From Phalacrocorax aristotelis (taxonomy: Eukaryota; Chordata; Aves; Suliformes; Phalacrocoracidae): 64,000 nt of DNA. The position numbers were made by a program, and so were the translations under genes. The DNA is taken from assembly GCF_949628215.1 (NCBI RefSeq), contig NC_134279.1, positions 82,639,330 through 82,703,329 of the forward strand, written 5' to 3'. The notes beneath the pieces were generated by a model that was given only the letters and a program-made list of their open reading frames with translations, had not been told where the DNA came from and did not search any database. Below are positions 20,816-32,200 of this stretch, one piece after another (the stretch's first letter is position 1; the number at the start of each line of letters is the position of its first letter).

Positions 20816-23697
20816 CTCTGTTCCCTCTTTGAGGTGTAGTCCCAACTGCTTGCCGACTGCCGATTAGGTCTCGGGAACCAAAAATAGCTCCTTAATCCAG
20901 CGCCAGCACAAGCAGAGGTTTTTCCCTGAATGGATGCTTTTTGAAGCAGATCAGGTTTTAAGGCTTGTCCTTTCAAAGGCATCGCCGCTGAGCACTCAAA
21001 TTAATTTTAATGACCACAACATTATAAGTGAAGGGCCAGGAGACGCTGACGGTGTATCCATGTGAGCTGAGCCAGTGCGGGGCTCTTATGGGCTGTTACA
21101 TCTCATCGTCCTCAGAAGCTCGTGCCTTTCCTTATGTTAATCCACCCAGATTTTCTCTTTTTTTTCTTCCATGGGATGACGTAAGATACAAAAACAACTT
21201 GCAAGATTCATTTTTTTTTTCCCCTGCTAAATGATTCAGCCCCCAAATCTCTCCTCTCCCAGCTGGCAGGCTGCTGCAGCCCTTCCCGCTTGAACTTCTT
21301 CCAGGTCTTGCATCAAACTGAACAACGTAATATTTGATGTGCTGTGGCCGCAGCCTGTTCCAAGCAGCCTTTTTCTCACCGCTCTTATGGGAAGAGTCTG
21401 CCTGACTCACCTGCTCCTGCTCCTCAGCAGCGGATCAGCCCGTTTGAGTCTCTTTCTGCCACTCTTGGCTTGCTGTGAGGGGTTAATGCTGCTTTTTTTC
21501 CCCATGTTGATTTTTTTTTCTGCATGCCTGGATATTTTCACGCTTGAAGCCTGGGTACTGAAAATCTTTCAAAGGGCGTCATATGGGGGTGGGATAAGCA
21601 AGTGGTAGGAATAGGAATGGGTTCACTGGGGATTTAAGCCCGTGTCTGTGCCCAGCTAAGTCGCAGGCGCTGTCCCTCCTGCATTCGGTGGCAGCAGAAT
21701 TGGATGGTGAAGGACCTGGGTACTTCCAGCTGTACGCTCCTGTTATTTATCCTGGCAGCCCAGCAGGGAGGTAGGGGTTTTGAGCCCCCTTCCCAAGGTA
21801 CAGCGTAGGGTCCCCAGGCTTTCCAGCTCCTCCCTTCATCCGAGGTGTGATTACACCCCCAGCAGTAACTCAAACTTCTGGAGGATGTGGTTCAAGTGTT
21901 CTCCTCACCCTGGTGATTTCAGTGTGGTCCCACCCATCTCCGTCCCTTCACACCCACCTCCGCCCCTTCACGTTTTCCTTCCCCTTTTTCTTTTTTCTTT
22001 CCAGTGACTTAACTTTTCAAGTGGATGTAAAACACCTTTGGGATTTTTATTTATTTAGAAACCATGGGCAAGTGATTAACCAGGTCTAGAAATTTCTTTC
22101 ACCTCCCATTGCTGTGTGTTTCGCCCATCAAGCATGTCACGGAGAAGTAGGGTCTGTCCTGAACCTACAAATTGCCTTGTGCCTTATTAAGGGGAATTTT
22201 AATACTTTGATCTGGGAGGGATCAGAGCTGCCGGGGCAGTGGCTGTGCTGGAGACCTGCTCATCCTGCTGCAGCGGCCCCTGGAACCGGGGCAGAAAGAT
22301 GGGGCATCTCGCAGGAGGAGAAGGGAGTGAAGGACCACCTGGTCGGCAGTGGTTTTGGGGAAGAAACAGTTCCCTTGCGGCCTGTGTTTCGTGCTGTCCC
22401 GTCTGAACGTGGTACCGTGATGAAATGGAGAACTAGACGGTGCCTCTGGGCATGTCTTGCTTTGGTGTCCTCTCACCCGCCGTTCGTTCCAGCTGGCAGG
22501 AGGCAAGACCCCTCTCCCATTGCGTACCAGGGCTTGCTGCGTGCCCTGCCAGTGCACCGGCTAGTCCCTGCGGAAGTATTGGGCCCTAAATGGAGGTTGG
22601 GAGGGTTTTTTTCCCCATGTTCCTTCCATCTCTATGTGCAAAGCTATGGAGCAAAGTCTGCGTTATGGGTTTGGTCTGGTGCGGGGCAGCGGGGAGCATC
22701 CCCCAGTAACCTGCTGCAGAGTTGGTTGGAGCTTTTGCACTGGTGGATATGGCCAGTATCTCCTTCAGGAGTCCCAGCAGCGTGGTGCTGGGCTTCGGCA
22801 ACCAGAGCGAGGCCTGTTAAAATAAAGTCCTTTTCCCTCCTCAGCTCAGGCTTCTGGCTGCCTCAAATTTTACAGACATTTCAGCAGAACTGAGGGAGTT
22901 GGGAGGAGAGGAAAGGTGATGGATGTATAGGTGTGCCACATCAGGGCATCACAGATCCCAGAGCTGCACTGCAGGCTGGGGGCTGCCTTCGGCTGGCTGT
23001 GGGAATGCAGATATTTCCACAAAATGCAGTAACCTGGATAGGCTTGGGTTGGGTTGGATATGGTGGGTGCTGCACGGCAGCTCCTCCTGCCCATAAAGAG
23101 CTCCTGGGATGCAGCATCCTCTAAATGCTTGATGCAAGGACACTTTGAGGCAAACTTCTGCATCTTTATTTAGGGTGAGGCCTGGAAGGTCTGGCATAAA
23201 GTTATTTTAATGAATGTTGTTGAGTGCCTTTGCCATTATGGTACTGTCTCTTGACTTGAAAGGATTTGTTCTGAGTCACTGGCTCTTTAATATTTAAAAT
23301 GCAAGCACAAAGCACCATCTTTTTTAAAACACGGGCTTACAGCAACATATCAACTGACCGTACAAAAATTTGGCCAGCAGTAACTTTCCCCTGAAACACA
23401 CGGCGGTATCTGACGCCAGGGTGAGCGAGATGGTGTTTGCCAAGTTATTTGGTGGAGGGATAGTATTTAATATTAGGGCAGGGATGGAGACAGAGCTCTT
23501 ACAAAGTCGCTGCGGTTCAGGGAGGGGTCTGGTCCTGTGCGACACCTCCGTGCTTGGTGTTTGCGTGTCTCTGACTCAGGTCTTAGGCGACTTCTAGGGT
23601 GCTCGTGCTAGCTCCCACCCAGCAGCATCCTCCCCGAGGTCTTCCTGGCTTGGAAATGATGGAGGGGCCTTACCTTTTCTTTTCTCTCTGGCTCCAG

Positions 23698-24137
23698 GTG
23701 GCACAAGCTACACTCCAAGGCTGGGAAGAAGGAGAAGGAGCGTGGCGAGATCCTGGTGAGCATCCAGTTTACGCGCAACAACCTCACGGCCAGCATGTTT
23801 GACCTCTCCATGAAGGACAAGCCGCGGTCGCCCTTTGGCAAGCTGAAGGACAAGGTGAAAGGCAAGAAGAAATATGACTTGGAGTCGGCCTCTGCCATCA
23901 TTCCCAGCAGCATGGGCGCCCTCGACATGGAGGATGACTACGACACTGGGGGTAAGAAGTCCAAAGTCAAGGGCTTCTTTCTGAAGAACAAGCTGCGCAA
24001 GTCATCCCTGACGCAATCCAACACCTCACTGGGATCCGACAGCACCATCTCTTCTGCCAGCCTGGGCTTGGCCGCAAATGTTCCCGAGGTAACCAAATCC
24101 CCGAGCAGACACAGCAGTCTGTCCACGGAGCGCTCTG
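23698..24137 (+). CDS. RAB11FIP5: RAB11FIP5 coding exon 2: end of C2 domain and basic/serine-rich linker
   Basis: Completes codon 129 and encodes residues up to 275 plus one base of codon 276. It opens with WHKLHSKAGKKEKERGEI and FTRNNLTASMFDLSMKDKPR, the C-terminal C2 strand and adjoining conserved block of class I FIPs. A lysine-rich stretch (KLKDKVKGKKKYDLESASAI) and a serine-rich stretch (KLRKSSLTQSNTSLGSDST) follow; the latter is the region where mammalian Rip11 is reported to be phosphorylated. The acceptor is TCTGGCTCCAG|G and the donor CTCTG|gtaaga. The reading frame joins exon 1 at phase 2 and leaves at phase 1, so the junction codons (CGG Arg, GTG Val) are intact. Confidence 0.96.
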
Positions 24138-25508
24138 GTAAGAGGATAATGGTTTTAATCCCACCCCACCACCTTTTTTTTCCCCTTCTTTTCCTTGTAA
24201 GGGACTGTTGAGGCTTTCCTGCAAATCTGTTAACTAATTGCTTACCTAAGAAGCGACGTCCTGCACAAACCCTCTGAGACCTTCTGCGCGTGGCCGTAAC
24301 GTGCTTGCCAGAACGGGGGGAGACGTCTAAGATTCTGCTTTTCATGCTGAGCTTGTATACGAACAGCCTGACTCACATTTGATGCTGCATGTGCTCCCTG
24401 CAGCGCGCCACGAGCTTGCGGGCTACGAGGGTTCTTTAGGACCGTTCCTTCTTTGCTCCCTAAAAGCAGGTCGCGAACACTGACGGGTAGCAGTAAGTCC
24501 CTGGGAGAGGGCTGGGCGAAGCAGAGCACATTGCTGCTGTGCTGTGCTGCTGCCCGGCTGTCTAATGAGATGCCCCCAGCTCGGAGGCAAAGCTGAAACA
24601 GCAACTGGTTCTTGGTGATTAAAGCAAGCTGAGCTCTTGGCGCTCAGAGAGTGGTGATTTGCAAACAAAACCAGCCCTTGTAGTGAATTAATTCTTGCTG
24701 TCCCTTGAAAACAAAATATATAATTAACTGATTTAATTGGCTGGAGAGAGCAAATTCCCATATTGGGTGGGAGTCCCTGGGTACGTGCTGCTTCTCACCC
24801 TGCTTGTGAAGCCACCGCATGATGCCTCTCGGTTTCTGCTGGGTGACGTTCCTGTGTGCAGTCAGAGAGCGAGCGGAGACACCGGTCTGGCCCCATCATC
24901 CTCGCGTGGTGGTGAAGGAGACAGCATCTCTGGGTGGGAGGGGAGAGCAGCTGCGTGTCGCCTGAAGTCCAGGCAGTCCTTCTCACCGAGCTCTCCGCAT
25001 GACTCCCAAAATGCGCTGAGCATTAGCAATAGCCACAGGGGCAGCCAGTGGGAGGGAGAAACAGGCACCGGACCCTCCTGGCTTATATCACGCCAAGCAG
25101 CAGCCTGGCCTGTCGGAGCAGAGCTCAGGGGCTTGGTGTCTTTTATTCAGTGCAAACCCTTAAATCACACAGAAGCATAAGCCCTTTAAGTAGCTTCTGG
25201 GTAGCTTCTTGCATTTATTATCGATCTCAGATCCTCTCAGACAAGGGGTTTGTTGTCTTACAGAGACTCCTCTCCAGATCCTGCAGTGGGAGGTTATGTG
25301 CTTGGGGAGAATATCGCATAGGCACATACTTGTGACCCCTGCTTTGCATTTCTAATAATTTAATTATAATCCAGTAGAGCCTGTGAGGAAGAAAGCCGGT
25401 ATGATTTCACAGGTCCCTGTAGTGTTTGTAAGTAGAAGATAACGACGCTTGTCGTACCTGTGCCTGTTAGATGGCTTCACCTCTGTTTTGTGTTTTATTT
25501 CCACCCAG
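24138..25508 (+). other. RAB11FIP5: RAB11FIP5 intron 2 (1,371 bp)
   Basis: GT-AG intron with a T-rich tract before CACCCAG. An A/T-rich patch lies at about 24680-24740. I see no repeat element or hidden exon. Confidence 0.9.
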
Positions 25509-26223
25509 TGAAAGACTACTTGCCGTCTCCAAAGCTGACCCACAAGAGAGCATTCAGTGATGATGTCTCCCAAGTCAGCCCGGTCCTGGAGCCTAAAGCA
25601 ATCCAAAGCCTGAAGCCAAAGAACGATCCCGTGTCCCGGTCTTCCCTCTGCATCAACGGGAGCCACGTTTACAGTGACGAGCCTGCACCAAAGAGCCCCA
25701 TGTCTGTCCCGCAGAGCTCTGCGCCGCTGTCCGTGCCCAGCAACCCCAGACGGCAGGAGGAGGGCTTCGGCTTCACTCCCCTCCATCCTGACTCCCACGA
25801 GGTGCCTTGGGTGCTCAGCAACTCTGAGAGGACACAGCAGAGAGACGAGCCCAGGTTCATCCCGTCTCCTCCCAGCTTAGCCTTGCAAGAAGAGCTCAAG
25901 GTCTCCACAAAAGCTGTCACTCTTAGTAACCATTTGGGCAGAGCTAAGATGGAAGAAAACAGTCGCTTAGAGAACAAGCCGACTCAAGCTGCAACACCCA
26001 TGGTCTTCTCCGCGGAGCTGACGAAGGACAAACCACCCGAGGAAATGAAGAAGGAAGACAAGAAAGCAAAGGGCGGCCTCTTCCACCACGGGGGCAACAA
26101 GAGTGACGTGGGGAACAAAGACCATGGGGAGAAAGTCCACGCAGTGGCAGGGGGAGAGGAAAGGAATAAAACCAGCGGCTGGTTCAGTTCAAAGGAGACC
26201 AGAGAGTCCCCTCAGAAACCCAG
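25509..26223 (+). CDS. RAB11FIP5: RAB11FIP5 coding exon 3: disordered linker
   Basis: Encodes residues 276-513 plus two bases of codon 514. Segments recognisable from mammalian RAB11FIP5 include LTHKRAFSDDVSQ near its start, SRSSLCINGSHVYSDEPAPK, the QAATPMVFSAEL segment, GLFHHGG and SGWFSSKETRESPQKP at its end. Composition is polar and charged with no predicted fold; the family uses this region for partner binding and phosphorylation. The donor CCCAG|gtcagt leaves phase 2, which fits both the next exon at 36076 and the one at 44771. Reading through the donor would stop after VKWVC at 26245, so a retained intron would truncate the protein before its Rab11-binding domain. Confidence 0.95.
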
Positions 26224-29200
26224 GTCAGTGAAATGGGTGTGTTGACGTCTAGGCCATTAACTAGCTGCCCCAGCCTCCTGTCTTCAACGGCTGTGCTGTT
26301 AAATGCTCTCCAGCATCAGCAGAGGACCGGTCCCCATTGCTCAGTCAAGAGGATAGTGGGGGAAATGCTTCCTTGGTCTTAAATGTCTCAAAGGGAGGGT
26401 GATTTTTTTTTTTGGATCCTCCCCTGGCTTCTGCCACAAACCGACACGATTTGCCCTCCTGGGCCATGTTTCCCAGTTGGGGAAGGGAGGGGTCCCTTTC
26501 ACGGGGAGGGAGACGTTTCCCTCTGCAGAAGTGAGGCTCAGTGCGGTCATGCTAGTGTTTCTGTGGCCTCGAAGTAAAGGTTCGTTATACTTTAACTAGC
26601 TAAAAAAGCTTCCCTGGCAATCAGTGTAAGATGTGAGACATAGTGATGTGTAATCGCATTTTTTTTTTATTAACATCTCACCCCCTCTATGTCACTGGTC
26701 TGGCCTGGGGGTGCGGTACTTTGGTAACTTGAGATATTATTAATATTTCTGAAGTAACTAATCCCAACCCTGCTCTTTCCTCTTCCTATCCCACCCCAGC
26801 CTTCCCTCCTGATTATGAATCTCTAATTATTCTCCATTTGTGTGATGATTCATCCCTCCAAATCCTCGGTATTTGTGGCACACAAAACGTGGTGTTCGTG
26901 CTGTTTCTGTGCGGGCTTTTTGTGACAGTGCGTCTCCCACATCCGTCCCCGTAGCCCACAGCAGCTGAGCTGGAGGTCCAGATGTCGACTGAGAGCCCGG
27001 TGTGGTATTACCATCGCTCAGCGAGAGGGAGAAGATGGGGTTAAAAGCAGCCAGAGGAAATAACTAGCAGTTGAGAGCTGGTTGAATCTGGAGGGTCGAT
27101 TTATTATAGGGATTTTCTAATCTGGGATGACTTTAACCTAATTTATTAAGCAGAAGGATTTTAATTCAGTCTAAGCCTCCTTTAATGAGGAGGGTGCTCA
27201 TGGTTTATTCAACCTAACCAGATTCCCACATAGGTTAAATTGCTTTTAAAGTGCTGCTCAAACGTAAGCGAGGGGGTGAGCACATCGCTCAGCTTCAGAA
27301 CAGGGCCAGCCCCAAAAGTCCTCCTCTTCTCACCCCACAAGAAGATGTTGTGCTCATGGTGGTCTTTAAGGCCAACGGGAGGCAAGAACGTGCCGCCACC
27401 CCCGTTCCCAAGGACCGAAGGCCACGCATCCCTGTCCTGCGGTCACTCGAGAGGAGCACGTGCTGTCGGCGTGAGGATGGGCGAGGAGCCACAAGGGCTG
27501 GTAAGGCTCGGTCCTGCCCGCTGCCAGCGCTGCACGGGCAGAGCTGGGGACACCGAGGCAAGCGGGGAGCTGCTCCCCTGAGACACGATGCCCCATTGCA
27601 CAGGGCCCAGAGCTCTTTGCCCTGAAGCCTTTCGTTGGGGAGCAAAGCCCGGCTCGCACAGGGGAGGCGATGGGGAAGGGAAAGACCAGGCAGGATGCAG
27701 GCTCTCCGTCCTCGAGCTGCCCCGGCAGCAGGAGGGATGAACGTGAGGTTCTGGCACTGCTGTGGCTGCATTCCTATGTATGGGTCTTTCATTTCCAGGG
27801 GACTCGAAACCCCGGTAGTTATTTGGTGTCACATCCCAGTGCAAGGTTTGTTTCTGGGTGAGACTAAAGAACTCTGGTTTCTGAATGCTGTGATTGAGGA
27901 AGGACAGACTATCACCACTCAAGGTCGTTCTCTTAATTTTTAAAAAATTTTACAGTAATAAACCTGCTGTTTGATTTAAGTCTGAGAATAGGGAAGATAC
28001 TATATGAAACATAAACCCATAAAAAATCCTACCGTATTCAGGCACTGACTCCACAAGCTGCCTGGGCCAGCCAGCCAAGTACTGCGAGGCTACGATGTAC
28101 GCGTGTGATGGGATGGGAGATGCAGAGGGCATCTCTGGAGCCTTTCCCTGAATCAACGGGTGAGAAACCGGTGGGTTTCCTCCTGCTTTGCAGTTCTAGG
28201 AAGGAGGCCGACACGCGTCGTGCGTTACAACCCAACGTCTGAGCCGTGCCTGCCCCGCTTCTCTGATGGACGCTGCTGTCCTCGAGGTGGGGATGTCTGA
28301 TCTGGCTGTAAATCGGCTCCCGAGTGCCTGGAGCATCCAACCCAGCGGATTGTCACTGGGAGCACGGAGGTGCCCTTAAACATGGCTGGTTTGTAACAAC
28401 CCTCTGCCTTTTTTTAAATGACAGCTGCTGGACCCATTCCCGGCATTATTCCTCTTACAGAGGGTTTTCACTCTTATTTTTTTAATCTACTTCATTGCTC
28501 ACGGTTTGATTTCAAGCTAAGCTGAAGCTAAGCTTTGCTTAGAGTCGGTTTGCCATGGCGTGCCGAGGACCCCGTCTGCAGATGGCTGTCTTGTAAGGAT
28601 AAACCTGGATGAGCTGTGCCACAGCAGCTCCTCCAGCTGGGGCTTTCTCTCCCCAGAATAGGAATTGCTTTGAGGCAGCACGGGCTGGAGGGAACAAATT
28701 CACAGGGGCCCCTTTTGGGGCATTCATAAACATCTGAATGGGCTTTAATTGCAGTTTGCAATTTGAAAATGGGAAGTAATGAGCTTAAACTGTAGCAAGG
28801 GAGATTTAAGGTAGTTTTTGGGAGAAGTCTCTAGTGGAGGATAGTGAAGTGCTAGAGCTGCCTGGCTGGGAGGGAGGAAAGCCCAGTGTATGGGGCTTTG
28901 GGGCCTGGGGGAGACGGGCACCTTTGGGGAATATTACAAGGAGCATTTGTCCTCGCGTATGGCCCAGGCTGGGTGGCGCGAGGTGGTGACTGAGTCTCGT
29001 TTGATGCAAAAGCGGTCTTTCCATCATCCCAGGGTGACGGACTGTCTCTAGTCTGGCTTTCTTCGTTCTTCATTTTTTCTGGCCATTAATTACCGCGTCC
29101 CTACTTCTTCTAATTATACAGAACTCTAACTTTTCTGATTTTATTCTGCTTCCTCACAACAAATGATCTCGTGGACCACGCCACTGCTTCAAGTCAAAGC

Positions 29201-32200
29201 TGTTGGAGAGCTTGTTATGCCTTGAAGGTGTCAGGTTGAACGTACAGTCCGGTGCCATCAGTATTGTGATAATTGAATGTGTGCGGTCTCTCGAGCGGAC
29301 GATCGAAGAGTTAGCAGTGCTCATCTGCGGGTGTTTTATGGATGTCCACCTGCATCTGGAGGAGCTATTTGGTTACCAGTGTAACTCCTAGAGCTGAAGA
29401 CGGATTGACCTTTGCTTTGCAGAGAGAACCAGCCTCTGAATCGAGCAGGTTTAAGTTTTTGACTTACCTGCAGAAAGGATTTTTTGCCTCCTGCTTTCCT
29501 GATTCTGGAAACTTGAGCTTTGCAGATCCTATCGGCTGAGCAAGCGGCATCGTCTCACCTTATTGGCCACCATGGATAGGTCAAGTTTCACGGGGAGGGA
29601 GCATCAAAAGCAGTCACCTTTGCAAGACCAAAAAACTCTACCTGTAATTAGTTAAAAGGTCTGTAATTAGAAAGATGCTTTACAGTTAAGGTTTAAATTA
29701 GCCTTCAGCTAAGACAAGTTTGGCACAGCTTGTCTTTAACGTCTTGCTCTTGGAAAACCACGCCCTTTCTAAAATAAGGAAGCCGCTGACTTTTGGCTGG
29801 TTTTAACTTTAGCCTTATAAAAAGGTTTTCTGTTCTGTTACGGGTGGTTTTTGCTGAGCCGTCGGCAAGCGTGCGCGAGCTGGTGCTGCCCTGCGAGCTG
29901 CAAACCTGCCCGCTCTCTTACCCAGAGAACGGTCTGGGCATTTCTGCCTTCAGCCCTTAATAACGCGTTTGTTCGCTGACTCGACGGGGAAGCGGGTCCC
30001 AAAGGCTGTGCCTTTCTGCCCCGGCTTTGCTAATCTGAGCCTGCTTTGGCTTTGATACTGGCTTGAATGCAAGCGGTAGGAAGATAGTGTTTGCTCTTTG
30101 GAGACCTGAATAAAAGACTGTTTGGGGTTTGTTGTTCTTAAGGTTGTGTGGTCAAGGGTTGTATGTAAGGAAGAAGCTCAGCAGGTTTATTTGAGGCAAG
30201 GCCTGGGGCTAAAACAATTGGTTTAACTGTTTTCAGGGTTTTCCACAATGTTATCAGAGCTCCACAGGTCTCGCTTCCTGCAGCGTGAATTGGGATGATA
30301 AAACGAGGCTGCATCTCATGCCTGGCAATAGGAAAAAAGAGAAATTGCACTCTCTTTTGTAAAGATGATTGCATTAGTGGCCTTTGCAGGTTAAAGCCCC
30401 TTCCCTCTGTCACTGCTTTCAGTGGGGTAAAATGTAACATCACTCCCCACCTTGGCTGTCACTCCTCTTTCCGTAGTCCCTACCCTGATATCCAGCAGTG
30501 AGGCCAAGTAGTGACTCGGATTCGCTCTTCATCATGTGCTCCTAAAAAGTGCATTTCCTAAATGCTGGAAATGGAAAGAAGGTTTTGAATGACTGGAGCG
30601 CGATCCTCGGACAGGCTGGCAGCGGGGATCGGTCATGAGAACCAGGGCGTCATGGATAACGGTGATGCTGCGGATGAGTCCGTCGCGGGAGCCGTCGGGG
30701 TCACATCTCTGGCACAAGTCTTATCCGCACGAGCTGCAAAACTGTGTGCCTGCAAAGGGTCACTCACAGGGTAAAAATGATCAGGGATGGAGCTGGATAT
30801 TTTCCCTCTGGCCCGAGGGGTGCGGGGAGCCTGCAAGAGTGAAAAATGGCTCTTCAAATGCCTCTGCCTTCCTTTTGCCCGCTGAGCCTGCATTTCCCAG
30901 GGGTGGATATAAAGCAGGATGGTGAGTCGGATCCTAAGATGGCACCGGCTCAGCCCTGGTGAGACAAATCTGCTTTGTAGCTGTCCAGGTAGAGCACAGC
31001 CCGGCTCCCATGCCTAAAAGTGGGGATTGGGGTTAGCGCTTTGCATCTACCTGGGCTCCTACAGCCCAGATCCTCTCTCTGCTATTTTTTCCTTTATTCC
31101 TGTGGTTCTGGGGCAAATCTCTATAAAGCGGGACTTTTTTATTTTAATTGGGATGATGTGCAGGTGAGGACCAAGAGGAAAGCAAAGTGGTTATTGCGCG
31201 TATAGCTAAACCCCAGCTCTTGCCTCCAAAATTGCTATTTAAAAGCAGCATTTGCCTGTGTTCTCTGACTCCTTCCTTCTTGGGTTCCCACCCTGTACAA
31301 AAATGTCCTGGGCTGACATACCTGTCTCTTCCCAACCCCTTTCTGCACAAATCCTGCCGTGCCAGCCTCGCTCACACCGGTGGGAGGAAATTCCTGATCC
31401 CTGCCAGGCTTTGAAGCCGCCGCCGGGGCCTCCGGGACCGTGCTCCTGCTGGTTTTCCACCATCCCTGGCTCAGCCCGCTCACAGTGAGCCCCGGCTGCA
31501 TGCTTGTCTACGGGAAAATGGTGCAAAAAGCAGCGTGAGAGTGGTAGGGTCACGGCGCTCCCCTGGATCCAGCTCTCCTAGGAGGGATTCTCCACTTGAG
31601 CTTCAGCGCAGCTCTTGACCTCGGCACATTATGGCTGGATTTGAGCCCTGCCCTCCCCAAACCCCTGCTTTTTCAGTGTGTGTGCTGTTTTATCTTCACA
31701 GTGCAGAGTTATGTACCCTCTTGCAGACGGGCTGCGATAGCTGGGGACGGTGCTCTGTGACTGTGGAGCTGGGGTGGCTGCCTTCAGCCTGAAATTCAGG
31801 CTGCGATCTGTAAGGGGAAAAAAAAAATCTCCCTGCATTGGACAAGCTGTTTCAAATAGACTTTCCGTCAGGGGGTTGCTCAGCAATATTTTATTTTCTT
31901 TTTTTTTTTTTTTTTTTTTTTCTGCTGAGAGGCTAAAACGCGTCTGTGAAGTGCTGCCAAACAAATAAATGAGGGCAGAAAGGTACCCGCTATTTATTTT
32001 GGCTGGCGGAGCTGTGTGCTGGGGTATGGGAGGAGGAGGGTGAGTCAGCGTTTCAATGCAGCAAAGATCTTCAATCAAGCTGCTGCAAGCGGAGGTTTCC
32101 CTCTAGAGGAATACACCATCCTCGGCTCCGTGTTTCCCTGAGCATTTCCAGCATCTCTTCATCGGAGAGGGGAAATGGGACTTTTTGTGGGGTGGGTTAT

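Larger units (their letters stand above)
7947..23697 (+). other. RAB11FIP5: RAB11FIP5 intron 1 (15,751 bp)
   Basis: Bounded by GTGAGT at the donor and a strong pyrimidine tract ending in CTCCAG at the acceptor. It contains a minisatellite at its 5' end (about 8010-8720) and two CR1 tails (12268-12385, 12563-12680). The rest is single-copy sequence in which I recognise no exon. Long ORFs such as 16157-16843 and 22114-22893 have no protein-like features and are chance. A lower-GC patch at about 20704-21060 carries a perfect MEF2 consensus at 20806-20815. Confidence 0.9.

Noticed and set aside
22114-22893. A 259-residue ORF in intron 1
   Set aside because: No family resemblance, no splice context, and a composition typical of chance frames in GC-rich intron DNA.
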